A DNA stretch of 64,000 bases from Stappia sp. ES.058 (GCF_900105595.1 NZ_LT629784.1:1860001-1924000); one strand, 5' to 3'; shown: positions 26,748 to 36,099, numbered from the stretch's first letter. A program made the numbers and translations. The notes: generated from the sequence alone by a model not told the origin.

Positions 26748-28004
26748 TCACGCAAAAAAGTCCTGAGCCTTTTGCAAGGCCGCGACGAGACTGTCGACCT
26801 CTTCGGTGGTGTTGTAGAGACCGAAACTCGCGCGGCAGGTCGATGTTACACCATATCGTGCCAACAGCGGCTGTGCGCAATGGGTACCGGCGCGCACGGC
26901 AACACCCTCCCGATCGATCACCATGGACACGTCATGGGCGTGAATCCCCGTCATTTCAAACGAAATGATCGCGCCTTTTCCCGGCGCCTCGCCGAAGATC
27001 CGCACCGAGTTCAGCTTCTTGAGCTGCTCCTGCGCATAGTCGCGCAACTGCGCTTCATGCGCGGCGATCCGATCGCGGCCGATTGCATCCATGTAGTCGA
27101 GCGCCGCGCCCAGACCAATCGCCTGAACGATCGGCGGCGTGCCTGCCTCGAAGCGATGCGGCGGAGCGTTGTAGGTCACGCCGTCCTCGGTGACGTCGAG
27201 GATCATCTCGCCGCCGCCGTTGAAGGGCGCCATCTTCTCCAGAAGCTCCATCTTGCCCCAGAGCACCCCGATGCCCGACGGGCCATAGACCTTGTGCCCG
27301 GTGAAACAGTAGAAGTCGCAATCAAGATCCTGAACGTCGACCGGCATGTGCACGGCCGACTGGCTGCCGTCGACGAGCACCGGCACGCCCTGCGCATGGG
27401 CGATCTCGCAGACCTGCTTGATCGGCACCACGGTTCCCAACACGTTCGACATGTGGGTGATCGCCACCATCTTGGTGCGCGGCCCGATCGCCTGCTCGAA
27501 CGCGTCCAGATCGAAGGAACCGTCCTCGCGCACATAGACCCATTTTAGAACCGCGCCCTTGTGCTCCCGAAGGAAATGCCATGGCACGATGTTCGAGTGG
27601 TGCTCCATGATCGACAAGACGATTTCGTCGCCCTCGCCGATCTCGGCATCGCCGAAGGTCTGCGCGACGAGATTGATGGCCTCGGTCGTCGAACGGGTGA
27701 AGATCACCTCGTCCACCGACGGCGCGTTCAGGAAACGGCGCACCGTCTCGCGCGCCGCCTCGAAGTTTTCCGTCGCGGTGTTGGACAGATAGTGCAAGCC
27801 ACGGTGAACATTGGCGTATTCGTGCGAATAAGCCCGCGACACGGCGTCGATCACCGCCTGGGGCTTTTGGGCAGACGCGCCGTTGTCCAGATACACCAAC
27901 GGTTTTCCGTAGACTTCCCGCGAAAGAATCGGAAAGTCCCGGCGCACCGCCGCGACATCGTAGGTGGCAGCCGCATCCGCAGCCGGATTCGCACTCAACG
28001 CCAT
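26748..28004 (-). CDS. sufS: Cysteine desulfurase SufS
   Basis: PLP enzyme that takes sulfur from cysteine for Fe-S assembly (group II desulfurase). The 418 residues include YLDNGASAQKPQAVIDA, IVLSIMEHHSNIVPW (His stacking on PLP), DGSQSAVHM, the PLP-lysine motif FTGHKVYGPSGIGVLWG and the active-site Cys in RAGTHCAQPLL. Length is typical of SufS. It follows sufD by three bases. A second, group I-type desulfurase heads the operon at 31971-33149, an arrangement common in Rhizobiales. Confidence 0.95.
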   Translation of the reverse strand: MALSANPAADAAATYDVAAVRRDFPILSREVYGKPLVYLDNGASAQKPQAVIDAVSRAYSHEYANVHRGLHYLSNTATENFEAARETVRRFLNAPSVDEVIFTRSTTEAINLVAQTFGDAEIGEGDEIVLSIMEHHSNIVPWHFLREHKGAVLKWVYVREDGSFDLDAFEQAIGPRTKMVAITHMSNVLGTVVPIKQVCEIAHAQGVPVLVDGSQSAVHMPVDVQDLDCDFYCFTGHKVYGPSGIGVLWGKMELLEKMAPFNGGGEMILDVTEDGVTYNAPPHRFEAGTPPIVQAIGLGAALDYMDAIGRDRIAAHEAQLRDYAQEQLKKLNSVRIFGEAPGKGAIISFEMTGIHAHDVSMVIDREGVAVRAGTHCAQPLLARYGVTSTCRASFGLYNTTEEVDSLVAALQKAQDFFA

Positions 28005-28007
28005 GTC

Positions 28008-29333
28008 TTACTCCTCGGTCGAAAGCCAGTCTTTGATCCGGCCTTCAAACGCCTCGATAACGATCTCGTCGTTGATTTCCTCCACGGCTTCGGAGAGGAA
28101 CGCCAGCACGAGCAACGTACGGGCCTCCTTCTCCGGAATACCGCGAGCGCGAAGATAGAACAGGAGGTCCTCGTCGATCTGACCGCTGGTTGCACCATGC
28201 GCGCATTGAACGTCATCGGCAAAGATTTCCAGCTCGGGCTTGAGCGACATGTCCGCGTCTTCCGACAGGAGAAGCGACTGGGTCATCATCTGCCCGTCGG
28301 TCTTTTGTGCATGCGGGCGGACAATGATCTTGCCCTGGAAAATGCCTTTCGCGCCATCGTCGACAACCGTCTTGAAGATCTCGCGGCTCTGACAATTCGG
28401 CACGGCATGATCGATGACAAGCGTCTGGTCAACGTGCTGCCTGTCGCGCACCATGGTGATGCCGAGCATATCGGCACGGGCGTTCTCGCCGTCAAAGGCC
28501 ACAAAAGCCTGATGGCGGGCAAAACCGGACCCGATGCCGGCACAAATCAACTTGACCTGCGCCGCTTCCGCAAGCGTCAACGTCGCGGTGGCGATGTGGG
28601 TTGTGCCGGGCGCCTCTGTCTGCAGCCGTGCAACGGTCAGCCCGGCCCCCTGGCCCGCACGAATGTCGGTCAGCGTGTTGGAAAACGTCCCTTGCGCGCC
28701 GCCGACGAACGTCTGCAGGATCACCGCCTCGCTCTTCGCCCCGGCGCGAATGAGAACCCGCTCGGCCGTGCTGATCGCCTCCCCGCCCGACACATGCACG
28801 ATTTCAAGCGGCTTCGTCAGCGCGGCGCCATCGGCGATCACGAGATCGAGACCGTCGGCACAGAAGATCGCATTCAGGCCCACAGCCGCATCGTCGCGCG
28901 CCACGACCGGAAGTTCGAGCAAGGTCTCGCCATCGGCGGCAAGCGCCTCAGCGAAGGACCGCACAGTGACGCCCTCGTTCGCCAGAGCGGTTACATCCGA
29001 AAGCTCCGGATGATAATGCCCGTCAACGATAATCAGACGGTGGCGTTCGACCGCGGCATAGGCCTCACCCGCAGAGGCGAGCACGGCCTTCGCGTCCGTG
29101 TCGGACCGCCTGGCCGCGAATGCCGGAACGTCCTTCAGCCTTGCGCGAAGATCGGAGTATTTCCACTCTTCCACCCGACGATGCGGCAGCCCCTTGGCGC
29201 GAAACGCATCGAAGGCCTCCGTGCGCAGCTTTGCAACGCCCGCGCCACCCGGCAAGGTGTCGCGCACTGTCTCATAGGCCTCGGCCAGCGCGGCCTCCGC
29301 CTTGGTTTCAAGCGTGCGTGGTTCCATGTTCAT
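28008..29333 (-). CDS. sufD: Fe-S cluster assembly protein SufD
   Basis: Scaffold subunit pairing with SufB in the SufBC2D complex. The 441 residues carry the SufBD core beta-helix and the C-terminal CAHGATSGQIDEDLLFYLRA motif, in which the conserved His and Cys help form the nascent cluster site. I use the ATG at 29333 because GGGGGAA lies upstream; a GTG at 29354 overlapping the sufC stop would add seven residues. Position between sufC and sufS supports the call. Confidence 0.94.
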   Translation of the reverse strand: MNMEPRTLETKAEAALAEAYETVRDTLPGGAGVAKLRTEAFDAFRAKGLPHRRVEEWKYSDLRARLKDVPAFAARRSDTDAKAVLASAGEAYAAVERHRLIIVDGHYHPELSDVTALANEGVTVRSFAEALAADGETLLELPVVARDDAAVGLNAIFCADGLDLVIADGAALTKPLEIVHVSGGEAISTAERVLIRAGAKSEAVILQTFVGGAQGTFSNTLTDIRAGQGAGLTVARLQTEAPGTTHIATATLTLAEAAQVKLICAGIGSGFARHQAFVAFDGENARADMLGITMVRDRQHVDQTLVIDHAVPNCQSREIFKTVVDDGAKGIFQGKIIVRPHAQKTDGQMMTQSLLLSEDADMSLKPELEIFADDVQCAHGATSGQIDEDLLFYLRARGIPEKEARTLLVLAFLSEAVEEINDEIVIEAFEGRIKDWLSTEE

Positions 29334-29350
29334 GACAGCTTCCCCCGCGC

Positions 29351-30106
29351 TCACGCGGCCGCGCCGACATAGTCGGCGTAGCCGTTTTTCTCCAGTTCAA
29401 GTGCCAGGTCCTTGTCGCCGGTCTTCACGATCCGGCCACGGGACAGCACATGCACGACATCCGGCACGATGTGGTCGAGCAACCGCTGGTAGTGGGTGAT
29501 CACCAGAAACGAACGCTCCGGCGAGCGCAGCGCGTTGACGCCGTCCGACACCACCTTGAGCGCATCGATGTCGAGGCCGGAATCGGTCTCGTCGAGCACG
29601 CAGAGCGACGGCTCGAGCAGCGCCATCTGCAGGATCTCGGAGCGCTTTTTTTCTCCGCCGGAGAAACCGACGTTGAGCGGGCGCTTGAGCATGTCCATCG
29701 TGATCTGAAGGTCAGCCGCCTTTTCCTTCACCCGGCGCATGAACTCCGGCGTGGACAGCTCGTCCTCGCCCCGTGCCTTGCGCTGCGCGTTGAGGGCAGT
29801 CTTCAGAAACGTCATCGTCGCGACGCCCGGGATCTCGATCGGGTATTGGAACGCCAGGAACATGCCGGCTGCGGCCCGCTCGTCCGGCGACAGCGCCAAG
29901 AGGCTCTCGCCATTGTAGAGGATGTCGCCGTCGGTGACCTCGTAATCGGTCTTGCCGGCGAGAATATAGGAGAGCGTCGACTTGCCGGAGCCGTTCGGCC
30001 CCATGATGGCATGCACCTCCCCGGGCTTCAGGGTCAGATTGACGCCGCGCAGGATTTCGGTGCCGTCATCGGCAATGCGGGCATGGAGATTCTTGATCTC
30101 AAGCAT
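29351..30106 (-). CDS. sufC: Fe-S cluster assembly ATPase SufC
   Basis: ABC-type ATPase that drives conformational change in the SufBC2D scaffold. The 251 residues start [20 protein letters not shown] and hold Walker [11 protein letters not shown], the Q-loop [12 protein letters not shown], the SufC-specific signature [14 protein letters not shown] and Walker [16 protein letters not shown]. The ATG at 30106 has GAGGA eight bases upstream; an alternative Met lies six codons earlier. It is followed directly by sufD. Confidence 0.96.
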   Translation of the reverse strand: MLEIKNLHARIADDGTEILRGVNLTLKPGEVHAIMGPNGSGKSTLSYILAGKTDYEVTDGDILYNGESLLALSPDERAAAGMFLAFQYPIEIPGVATMTFLKTALNAQRKARGEDELSTPEFMRRVKEKAADLQITMDMLKRPLNVGFSGGEKKRSEILQMALLEPSLCVLDETDSGLDIDALKVVSDGVNALRSPERSFLVITHYQRLLDHIVPDVVHVLSRGRIVKTGDKDLALELEKNGYADYVGAAA

Positions 30107-30222
30107 CGGGTAATCCTCGTTCATTTCATTTCGTTTCGGCGAGCCGGTCCGGCTCCGCCGTGAATGTCTGGTTCATCAGGTGGCGCAGGCAGGCCGCGCA
30201 GCGCCGGAGCAGCTCGATCCCT

Positions 30223-30396
30223 TCATCGGGTCGCAAGCTTGTAGGCAAACAGCACCACAGCAACGGCAAAACCGACTCCAACCGCCATTTTCGGCGTGAA
30301 TCCCTTGTCTTTCGCGACGAAGAGCATTCCAAGGAAGCCTCCGACGCCACCCGCAATCGGGGTCGCAAAGAGATCGATGAAGTCGGCCGTCGTCAT
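30223..30396 (-). CDS. 57-residue membrane protein embedded in the SUF operon
   Basis: [20 protein letters not shown] starts a small protein with two hydrophobic segments (about residues 11-26 and 37-53) separated by a basic KDKGFTPK loop, ending YKLATR. Its ATG overlaps the sufB stop codon (TGATG), which indicates translational coupling and argues that it is a real gene. It is followed by 116 bp before sufC. I know of no assigned function; possible roles are membrane tethering of the assembly complex or an unrelated small hairpin protein. Confidence 0.7.
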   Translation of the reverse strand: MTTADFIDLFATPIAGGVGGFLGMLFVAKDKGFTPKMAVGVGFAVAVVLFAYKLATR

Positions 30397-31868
30397 CAAC
30401 CCACGGAGCCTTCGAGGCTGATCGAGATCAGCTTCTGCGCCTCGACGGCGAACTCCATCGGCAGCTGCTGGATCACGTCCTTGACGAAGCCGTTGACGAT
30501 CAGCGCCACCGCTTCCTCGTCGGAAAGGCCGCGCTGCTGGCAATAGAACATCTGGTCGTCCGAGATCTTCGAGGTGGTCGCCTCATGCTCGAAGACGGCG
30601 GTCGCGTTCTTGCTGTCGATATAGGGCACGGTATGCGCGCCGCAGTCCTGCCCGATCAGCAGGCTGTCGCACTGGGTGAAGTTGCGCGAATTCGAGGCCT
30701 TGCGATGCGCCGAGACCAGCCCGCGATAGGTGTTCTGCGAACGGCCCGCCGAGATGCCCTTGGAAATGATGCGGCTGGAGGTGTTCTTGCCCAGATGCAT
30801 CATCTTGGTGCCGCTGTCGATCTGCTGGCGGCCGTTGGACACGGCGATGGAATAGAACTCGCCACGCGAATTGTCGCCGCGCAGGATGCAGGAGGGATAC
30901 TTCCAGGTGATCGCCGAGCCGGTTTCCACCTGGGTCCAGGAGATCTTGGAGTTCTTCCCCCGGCAATCGCCGCGCTTGGTGACGAAATTGTAGATGCCGC
31001 CCTTGCCCTCGCTGTCGCCCGGATACCAGTTCTGGACGGTCGAGTACTTGATCTCGGCATCGTCGAGCGCGATCAGTTCGACCACGGCCGCATGCAGCTG
31101 GTTCTCGTCGCGCTGGGGAGCCGTGCAGCCTTCCAGATAGCTGACGTAGGACCCCTTCTCCGCGATGATCAGCGTGCGTTCGAACTGACCGGTGTTCTGC
31201 TCGTTGATGCGGAAATAGGTCGACAGTTCCATCGGGCAGCGCACGCCCTCGGGAATATAGACGAAGGACCCGTCGGTGAAGACGGCGGAATTCAGCGTCG
31301 CATAGTAATTGTCGGTCACCGGAACCACCGAGCCGATGTACTTCTTCACCAGTTCGGGGTGCTCCTGGAGCGCCTCGGAGATGGAACAGAAGATGACGCC
31401 GGCCTTCTTCAGCTCTTCCTTGAACGTCGTGACGACCGACACGCTGTCGAACACCGCATCGACCGCGACGCGGTTTTTCGGCTCGACGCCGGCGAGAATT
31501 TCCTGTTCCTGAAGCGGAATGCCCAGCTTCTCGTAGGTCGCCAGCAGCTCCGGATCGACCTCGTCGAGGCTCTTCGGCCCCGGCGTCGATTTCGGCGCGG
31601 AGTAATAGTAGATGTCGTTGAAGTCGATCTTCGGATACTCGACGCGGGCCCAGGTCGGCTCGGTCATCGTCAGCCAGCGCTTGTAGGCATCCAGCCGCCA
31701 TTCCAGCATCCACTCCGGCTCGTTTTTCTTGGCCGAAATGAAGCGGATGATGTCCTCGTTGAGGCCCTTGGGCGCCTTGTCGGACTCGATGTCGGTGCTG
31801 AAGCCGTATTTGTACTGATCCACATCGATCGACCGCACGCGGTCAATCGTCTCCTGAACTGCAGGCAT
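30396..31868 (-). CDS. sufB: Fe-S cluster assembly scaffold SufB
   Basis: Central scaffold of the SUF pathway, on which clusters are built. The 490 residues begin [20 protein letters not shown] and include the substrate region [39 protein letters not shown] with the catalytic Cys, and the C-terminal [21 protein letters not shown] signature. Length is normal. The gene is second in the operon after the group I cysteine desulfurase and is coupled to the 57-residue membrane protein by a one-base overlap. Start at 31868 is chosen by family; nine further codons are open upstream. Confidence 0.96.
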   Translation of the reverse strand: MPAVQETIDRVRSIDVDQYKYGFSTDIESDKAPKGLNEDIIRFISAKKNEPEWMLEWRLDAYKRWLTMTEPTWARVEYPKIDFNDIYYYSAPKSTPGPKSLDEVDPELLATYEKLGIPLQEQEILAGVEPKNRVAVDAVFDSVSVVTTFKEELKKAGVIFCSISEALQEHPELVKKYIGSVVPVTDNYYATLNSAVFTDGSFVYIPEGVRCPMELSTYFRINEQNTGQFERTLIIAEKGSYVSYLEGCTAPQRDENQLHAAVVELIALDDAEIKYSTVQNWYPGDSEGKGGIYNFVTKRGDCRGKNSKISWTQVETGSAITWKYPSCILRGDNSRGEFYSIAVSNGRQQIDSGTKMMHLGKNTSSRIISKGISAGRSQNTYRGLVSAHRKASNSRNFTQCDSLLIGQDCGAHTVPYIDSKNATAVFEHEATTSKISDDQMFYCQQRGLSDEEAVALIVNGFVKDVIQQLPMEFAVEAQKLISISLEGSVG

Positions 31869-31970
31869 TTCCGTCTCCATCCACTGCGGCGTCAAGGACC
31901 GCGGGTTGTCGATCTGTAACCGTCAGCAACGAAACGTCGCCTTCGGCAGCTACTCACAAGCCCGATCGGG

Positions 31971-33149
31971 TCAGGCGGCACGCCCCGCGTCCGCTGTCCG
32001 CATCCGGGCCGATACACGTCGCCAGGCGGCGACAAAGGCCTCAATTTCGTCTTTCGTCGTGTCCGGCCCGAGGCTCACGCGCAAGGCGCAGCGTGCCAGG
32101 TCCCGATCGACGCCCATCGCCACAAGAACATGCGACGAGGATACCTTCCCGCTTGAACACGCCGACCCGGAAGAGACCGCAATCCCCTCAAGGTCCAGCG
32201 CGATCAGCACTGTCTCGGCCGGCATCCCGGGCACGGCGAAACAGGATGTGTTGGCCAGACGCGGCGCGTCTCGACCGAACACGCGGGTCTCCCCCTTTAT
32301 ATGGAGAAGATCGCGTTCCAGACCATCCCGAAGACCGCCCAATCGGTCCCAATCGGCGATTTCATCCAACGCAATTCGCGCTGCCACGCCAAAACCGGCT
32401 ATCGCCAGCACATTCTCCGTTCCGGCGCGCTTGCGCCGCTCCTGGCCGCCACCGGTAAGAAGCGACACGGGATGCAGGTCGGCGTTTCGCAGCACAAGGG
32501 CTCCGGCCCCCTGAGGGCCTCCGATCTTGTGCGCGGACAACGCCATGCTGTCGGCCCGCCAGCCCTCGAGGTCGATCGGGATGCGGCCGGCCGCCTGAAC
32601 CGCGTCCACATGTAGAACCGCACCGGCTTCGGCAACCGCCGCGCCGATCAGGTCCAGCGGCTGGATCACGCCGGTTTCATTGTTCGCCGCCATCACGCTG
32701 ACCAGGACGGACTGCCCGTCCCCGGCATGTTCGGCCAGCCGCTGCGACAACCGCGCGATATCGACCCGTCCCTGCGCGTCGACCGCAAGCGTCTCGACCG
32801 CATCCGCCGCAAAACGTCCACCGGCCAAAACCGAAGGATGCTCACACGCCCCGACCAGCAGCCGGTCAAAGCTACGGCTGCCGCGTCCGTCGACCCAGTC
32901 AGGCGACAAGGCGGTCACATTGGCTTCGGTCGCGCCGGAGGTGAAGACGACATTGGCCGGCTCAACACCGGCAAGCGCTGCGACCGCAGAGCGTGCAGCC
33001 TCGATCCGAGCGCGCGCCGCCCTGCCTGGCGCATGAACGGAGGACGCGTTTCCGCTCACTCCGAGCAGATCGCGCATCGCACCCGCCACCGCCGGGCGCA
33101 GTTTTGCGCCCGCGTTGTGATCCAGATAGATGGCTCTGCCTTGCGCCAT
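31971..33149 (-). CDS. Cysteine desulfurase, NifS/IscS-like group I
   Basis: PLP-dependent enzyme producing persulfide sulfur from cysteine. The 392-residue form starts MAQGRAIYLDHNAGAKL and has FTSGATEANVTAL, ACEHPSVL, HVDAVQAAGR, the PLP-Lys motif ALSAHKIGGPQGAGAL and the long flexible active-site loop SSGSACSSGKVSSSHVL, which marks group I enzymes. It heads the SUF operon. The frame is open 92 codons upstream; Met 33149 is preferred because similarity starts there and AGAAGGGG lies upstream. Another Met at 33221 is possible. Confidence 0.9.
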   Translation of the reverse strand: MAQGRAIYLDHNAGAKLRPAVAGAMRDLLGVSGNASSVHAPGRAARARIEAARSAVAALAGVEPANVVFTSGATEANVTALSPDWVDGRGSRSFDRLLVGACEHPSVLAGGRFAADAVETLAVDAQGRVDIARLSQRLAEHAGDGQSVLVSVMAANNETGVIQPLDLIGAAVAEAGAVLHVDAVQAAGRIPIDLEGWRADSMALSAHKIGGPQGAGALVLRNADLHPVSLLTGGGQERRKRAGTENVLAIAGFGVAARIALDEIADWDRLGGLRDGLERDLLHIKGETRVFGRDAPRLANTSCFAVPGMPAETVLIALDLEGIAVSSGSACSSGKVSSSHVLVAMGVDRDLARCALRVSLGPDTTKDEIEAFVAAWRRVSARMRTADAGRAA

Positions 33150-33502
33150 TGCGGCATCAACCCCTTCTGCCGGACCGGGTCTTCCCGGATCGGAGACATT
33201 TGACGGCGTCGCACCAGACATCGCGCAAAACACGAAAAGCGATGCAGTCGACGCCAGACACCCACGCAATCCTTGCATTTCCGCACGGAGATCTGGATAA
33301 GACAAGCCTACAAGCCACGCGAAGGACCGAAGGGTTCGACGTGACCGGCTCGACCGCGAAGTTTCGAACGATTCTAAAGAAGTTTTAGGAACGGCGTTCA
33401 TCCGAGTCAAGGCAGCACTACGCAATAGCCCTTAGCTAGCCTGATGTTTGTCGAACGCGCGTGACATAAAAAGGAACACGAGCCCCATGCACGAGGTGGT
33501 CT
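33150..33502. other. 353-bp divergent control region, SUF operon / hydrolase
   Basis: The gap between the divergent starts of the SUF operon and the alpha/beta hydrolase. It is more AT-rich toward 33360-33480 than the neighbouring genes. I see an ICE-like inverted repeat at 33362-33378 (separate entry) and AT-rich stretches that could be promoters, but no clear -35/-10 pair. The IscR/Rrf2-type regulator gene often found before this operon is absent here. Confidence 0.45.
33362..33378. promoter_or_regulatory. Candidate iron control element (Irr-type box)
   Basis: The sequence TTTCGAA-CGA-TTCTAAA is an inverted repeat with one mismatch in the arms. It matches the rhizobial ICE pattern as I recall it (TTTAGAA-N3-TTCTAAA), bound by the haem-responsive regulator Irr. 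It lies upstream of the SUF operon, a known target of iron regulators in Rhizobiales, but also upstream of the divergent hydrolase gene. Assignment is by motif resemblance only. Confidence 0.5.
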
Positions 33503-34159
33503 ATGCCTGAGGTGATTTTCAACGGGCCGGCCGGCCGCATCGAAGGCCGGTTCCAGCCGGCGAAATCGCGCACGGCGCCGATCGCTCTGATTCTTCATCT
33601 CCACCCGCAGTTTGGCGGGACGATGAACAACCAGATCGTCTATCAGCTCTATTACATGTTCGCGAAACGCGGATTTGCCGTTCTGCGGTTCAACTTCCGC
33701 GGCGTCGGGCGCAGTCAGGGAACCTTCGATCACGGCCAAGGCGAACTGTCGGACGCGGCAGCGGCGCTCGACTGGGTGCAGAGCGTTCATCCCGATGCGC
33801 GCGCCTGCTGGATTGCCGGCTTCTCCTTCGGCGCCTGGATCGGCATGCAATTGCTGATGCGCCGCCCCGAGGTGGAGGGCTTCATCTCCGCGGCCCCGCC
33901 GGCGAACCTTCACGACTTCTCGTTCCTGGCGCCCTGCCCGTCCTCCGGCCTCATCATCCATGGCGATGCCGACAAGGTCGTGCCGCCGAAGGATGTCCAG
34001 AACCTGGTCGACAAGCTGAAGACGCAAAAGGGGATCGTCATTGACCAGAAGATCATTCCCGGCGCGAACCACTTCTTCGAGAACCACATGGACGAACTGA
34101 TGGGCGAATGCGGAAACTATCTCGACCGTCGTCTGGGGATCGACACAGAAGTCGCCTGA
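33503..34159 (+). CDS. Alpha/beta hydrolase, 218 residues
   Basis: A hydrolase-fold protein with LILHLHPQFGGTMNNQIVYQ (oxyanion region), AVLRFNFRGVGRSQGTFDHG, the nucleophile-elbow position IAGFSFGAWIGMQ with Ser, IIHGDADKVVPP carrying the acid, and a C-terminal PGANHFFENHMDEL with His. The full triad is present. Proteins of this group are widespread in Rhizobiales with no firm substrate. It is followed by a strong terminator and divergent from the SUF operon. Confidence 0.85.
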   Translation: MPEVIFNGPAGRIEGRFQPAKSRTAPIALILHLHPQFGGTMNNQIVYQLYYMFAKRGFAVLRFNFRGVGRSQGTFDHGQGELSDAAAALDWVQSVHPDARACWIAGFSFGAWIGMQLLMRRPEVEGFISAAPPANLHDFSFLAPCPSSGLIIHGDADKVVPPKDVQNLVDKLKTQKGIVIDQKIIPGANHFFENHMDELMGECGNYLDRRLGIDTEVA

Positions 34160-34190
34160 CAAGACCGGGCGACGGCCACACGAAACGAAA

Positions 34191-34224
34191 AACGCCGGCT
34201 GACATTCAGCCGGCGTTTTGTTTT
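34191..34224. terminator. Intrinsic terminator between hydrolase and NDUFA12-like gene
   Basis: A 12-bp perfect stem AACGCCGGCTGA / TCAGCCGGCGTT with a three-base loop is followed on the plus strand by a T-rich tail (TTGTTTT). On the other strand an A-rich stretch upstream (AACGAAAAA) would give a U-tract too, so it probably serves both converging genes. Confidence 0.88.
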
Positions 34225-34282
34225 GAAGAATACTGAAATCGAGCCGGATCGAACCGGGCGCGCCGTCGTTACGACCGTCGCC

Positions 34283-34675
34283 TCAGCTGTCCGGCGACCA
34301 CGCCTCATAGTCACCCGAGACCTTCGGACGGTGTTCCGGCGTCAGGATCGACCCCTTTGGCCGGTAGGCTCCGGGAGTGCCTGTCGCATTGGGGCGGTGC
34401 GACTGCTGCCAGCTGCGTGGCGTGTACGCGACTTCACTCGGCGGCGTATCGACCCGGTGATGCATCCAGCCGTGCCATCCCGAAGGAATTTGCGAGGCTT
34501 CGGCCAGATCCTTGTAGATCACCCAGCGCTTCTTTCCGCCGCGCTCGCGATAGTAACTGTTGCCGAATTCGTCATTGCCAACGAACTCGCCCTTGCGCCA
34601 GGTGAAGAAACGTGTGCCCCACGTCGCACCGTTCCACCAGGTGAAAAACTGAACCAGCAGGCTTTTCATCGACAT
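34283..34675 (-). CDS. NDUFA12-type NADH:ubiquinone oxidoreductase accessory subunit
   Basis: Alphaproteobacterial homologue of the mitochondrial complex I 17.2-kDa subunit. The 130 residues include FFTWWNGATWGTRFFTWRKG, the signature VGNDEFGNSYYRER, KRWVIYKDLAEASQIPSGWH and a C-terminal segment with Pro-rich GTPGAYRPKGSIL. All are typical of the family, which attaches near the peripheral arm of complex I. Start could be Met 34675 or 34669. The nuo operon is elsewhere, as is usual. Confidence 0.88.
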   Translation of the reverse strand: MSMKSLLVQFFTWWNGATWGTRFFTWRKGEFVGNDEFGNSYYRERGGKKRWVIYKDLAEASQIPSGWHGWMHHRVDTPPSEVAYTPRSWQQSHRPNATGTPGAYRPKGSILTPEHRPKVSGDYEAWSPDS

Positions 34676-34822
34676 CGGCCATTTTTCTCGGGAACAAACC
34701 GGCGCGCCACGGGTTCCGCAGCATGCCGCCTCGGGGGCCACGTCTCCGCCTGGCCGCCTGTCGAGGCGGCGCGACTATGCCTTGTCGTCCCACCGATGTC
34801 CAGTTGTGCAATTGTCTGCCAA

Positions 34823-35581
34823 TCACGCCACACTGTTGGCCCGGCGAACGCGAGCGATCTTGGCAAAACCGGTCTTTTCGCCTTTTGCATGTTCCGTGTT
34901 GTCGGCACCACGTTCTGCCGTCCTGGCCGCGGTATCGGAGATGATGGCTTCTTTTGGCAATCGAAGATCTTCAAGCGGCGCGGGCGAGCGTTGATGGCTG
35001 ACCGCGGCGCGCGCCGGAGACACGGCGACAATGCTGCGTCCGCCGCCGATCTGCTGCCATTTGCGCGCCTTCTCGTCAAGGCTTTCGGCCACCCCGTCGA
35101 CGACATATCGGCCATTCTCGCCCAGCACCAGTGGCCGGCTGTCACGAAGCGTCCAGTTCAACCTTTCAAACAATGCCGATGGCGACAGCGGCTTGATGAT
35201 CACATTCTGAGCGCCGTCGCGCAAGATTCGGTCGATCAGCGTGCGCGTTCCATGGGCAGTGACAAACACCACCGGAAGGAAACACAAGGGCGCCATCTTG
35301 CGCTGCCGGATACTGCGCAAAAGTCCGACCCCGCTTGTCGGCTTCATCCGCCAATCGGTGATCACCATATTCGGCGGATCGATGCGCATCACCTCCAAAG
35401 CCTCTTCCGCGCTGTCGAACGTGCGCACCCGGCGCACGCGGAAACCGAGAAGCGTGGAGCGCAGGATTGTCTGCATGGGTTTGGAATCGTCCACCACCAC
35501 GACGTCGAGGTCGGTGATATCAAGACCATAGGCGTAGTGCCGCGTCATTCGGGCCACGAGCGCATCCTGCATTTGAGACAA
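34823..35581 (-). CDS. Single-domain response regulator (REC) with disordered tail
   Basis: 252 residues starting MSQMQDALVARMTRHYAYGL. The receiver domain (about residues 25-150) has VVVVDDSKPMQTIL with the acidic pair, the phospho-acceptor Asp in MVITDWRMKPTSG, a Thr in VVFVTAHGT and the Lys in NVIIKPLSP. The remaining 100 residues are charged and without recognised output domain, so it may act by protein contact, as CheY-like and alphaproteobacterial stand-alone regulators do. No kinase gene is adjacent. A perfect 17-bp palindrome lies 77 bp upstream. Confidence 0.85.
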   Translation of the reverse strand: MSQMQDALVARMTRHYAYGLDITDLDVVVVDDSKPMQTILRSTLLGFRVRRVRTFDSAEEALEVMRIDPPNMVITDWRMKPTSGVGLLRSIRQRKMAPLCFLPVVFVTAHGTRTLIDRILRDGAQNVIIKPLSPSALFERLNWTLRDSRPLVLGENGRYVVDGVAESLDEKARKWQQIGGGRSIVAVSPARAAVSHQRSPAPLEDLRLPKEAIISDTAARTAERGADNTEHAKGEKTGFAKIARVRRANSVA

Positions 35582-35657
35582 TCAAGACGCAGAGAAACAC
35601 GACCGCATTGTTCTCCGGTTGATCCGGCAACGCGTATTTTCAGACAGTTTTGCTAAA

Positions 35658-35674
35658 ATTCGAACGGTTCGAAT
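35658..35674. promoter_or_regulatory. Perfect 17-bp palindrome upstream of the response regulator
   Basis: ATTCGAAC-G-GTTCGAAT is exactly self-complementary around a central G, in an AT-rich setting 77 bp before the response-regulator start. It is likely a dimeric repressor or activator site. It resembles the ICE pattern only partly (10 of 14 arm positions), so I leave the regulator open. Confidence 0.45.
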
Positions 35675-36068
35675 GATACACTTCAAAATGTCGGTGGCGA
35701 TTCTCCGAGCGCGTGAGAGTGCCGCTCCTGGCAGTCTGCGGAGAAGCCTTGGTCTCTGGTTGGCTATTCGCCGACAGATCCCGCGCAACAGGCATGACCC
35801 TGACGGGGCCACCGGGCGCAAGGCTCGCGGCCAACCATCCTCGATATCCACACCCATACACTACATTTTGCGCCCTGGCGCGCCAGGTCCACAATAGATG
35901 GATTTCATCGCTTGACGCTTACAAACGATTCACCCTACCTTCGAACTGTCAGACAGATCGTACGAAGGTTGGAGCCAGTCGCTCCGCGTCCATTCCACAG
36001 ACAGTCGACGAGACACCATCCGGCTTGAGCGCGGCGGCTCACGGTGGGCGGAATTTCTCGACCAGTCG

Positions 36069-36084
36069 ACACGATATGTCGTGA
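36069..36084. promoter_or_regulatory. NrdR-box-like site 1
   Basis: ACACGATATGTCGTGA fits the NrdR consensus (ACACWATATATWGTGT) at 12 of 16 positions, including ACAC, ATAT and GTG. It is paired with site 2, centre to centre 31 bp away, the three-helical-turn spacing known for NrdR. It lies upstream of a ribonucleotide reductase gene, the standard NrdR target. Confidence 0.75.
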
Positions 36085-36099
36085 CAGATGTGCATCTGC

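Noticed and set aside
35658..35680. GGTTCGAAT resembling a tRNA T-loop
   Set aside because: No acceptor, D or anticodon arm can be drawn around it.
35582..36084. Short coding frames in the nrdJ upstream gap
   Set aside because: No good ribosome-binding sites, odd composition and no similarity.
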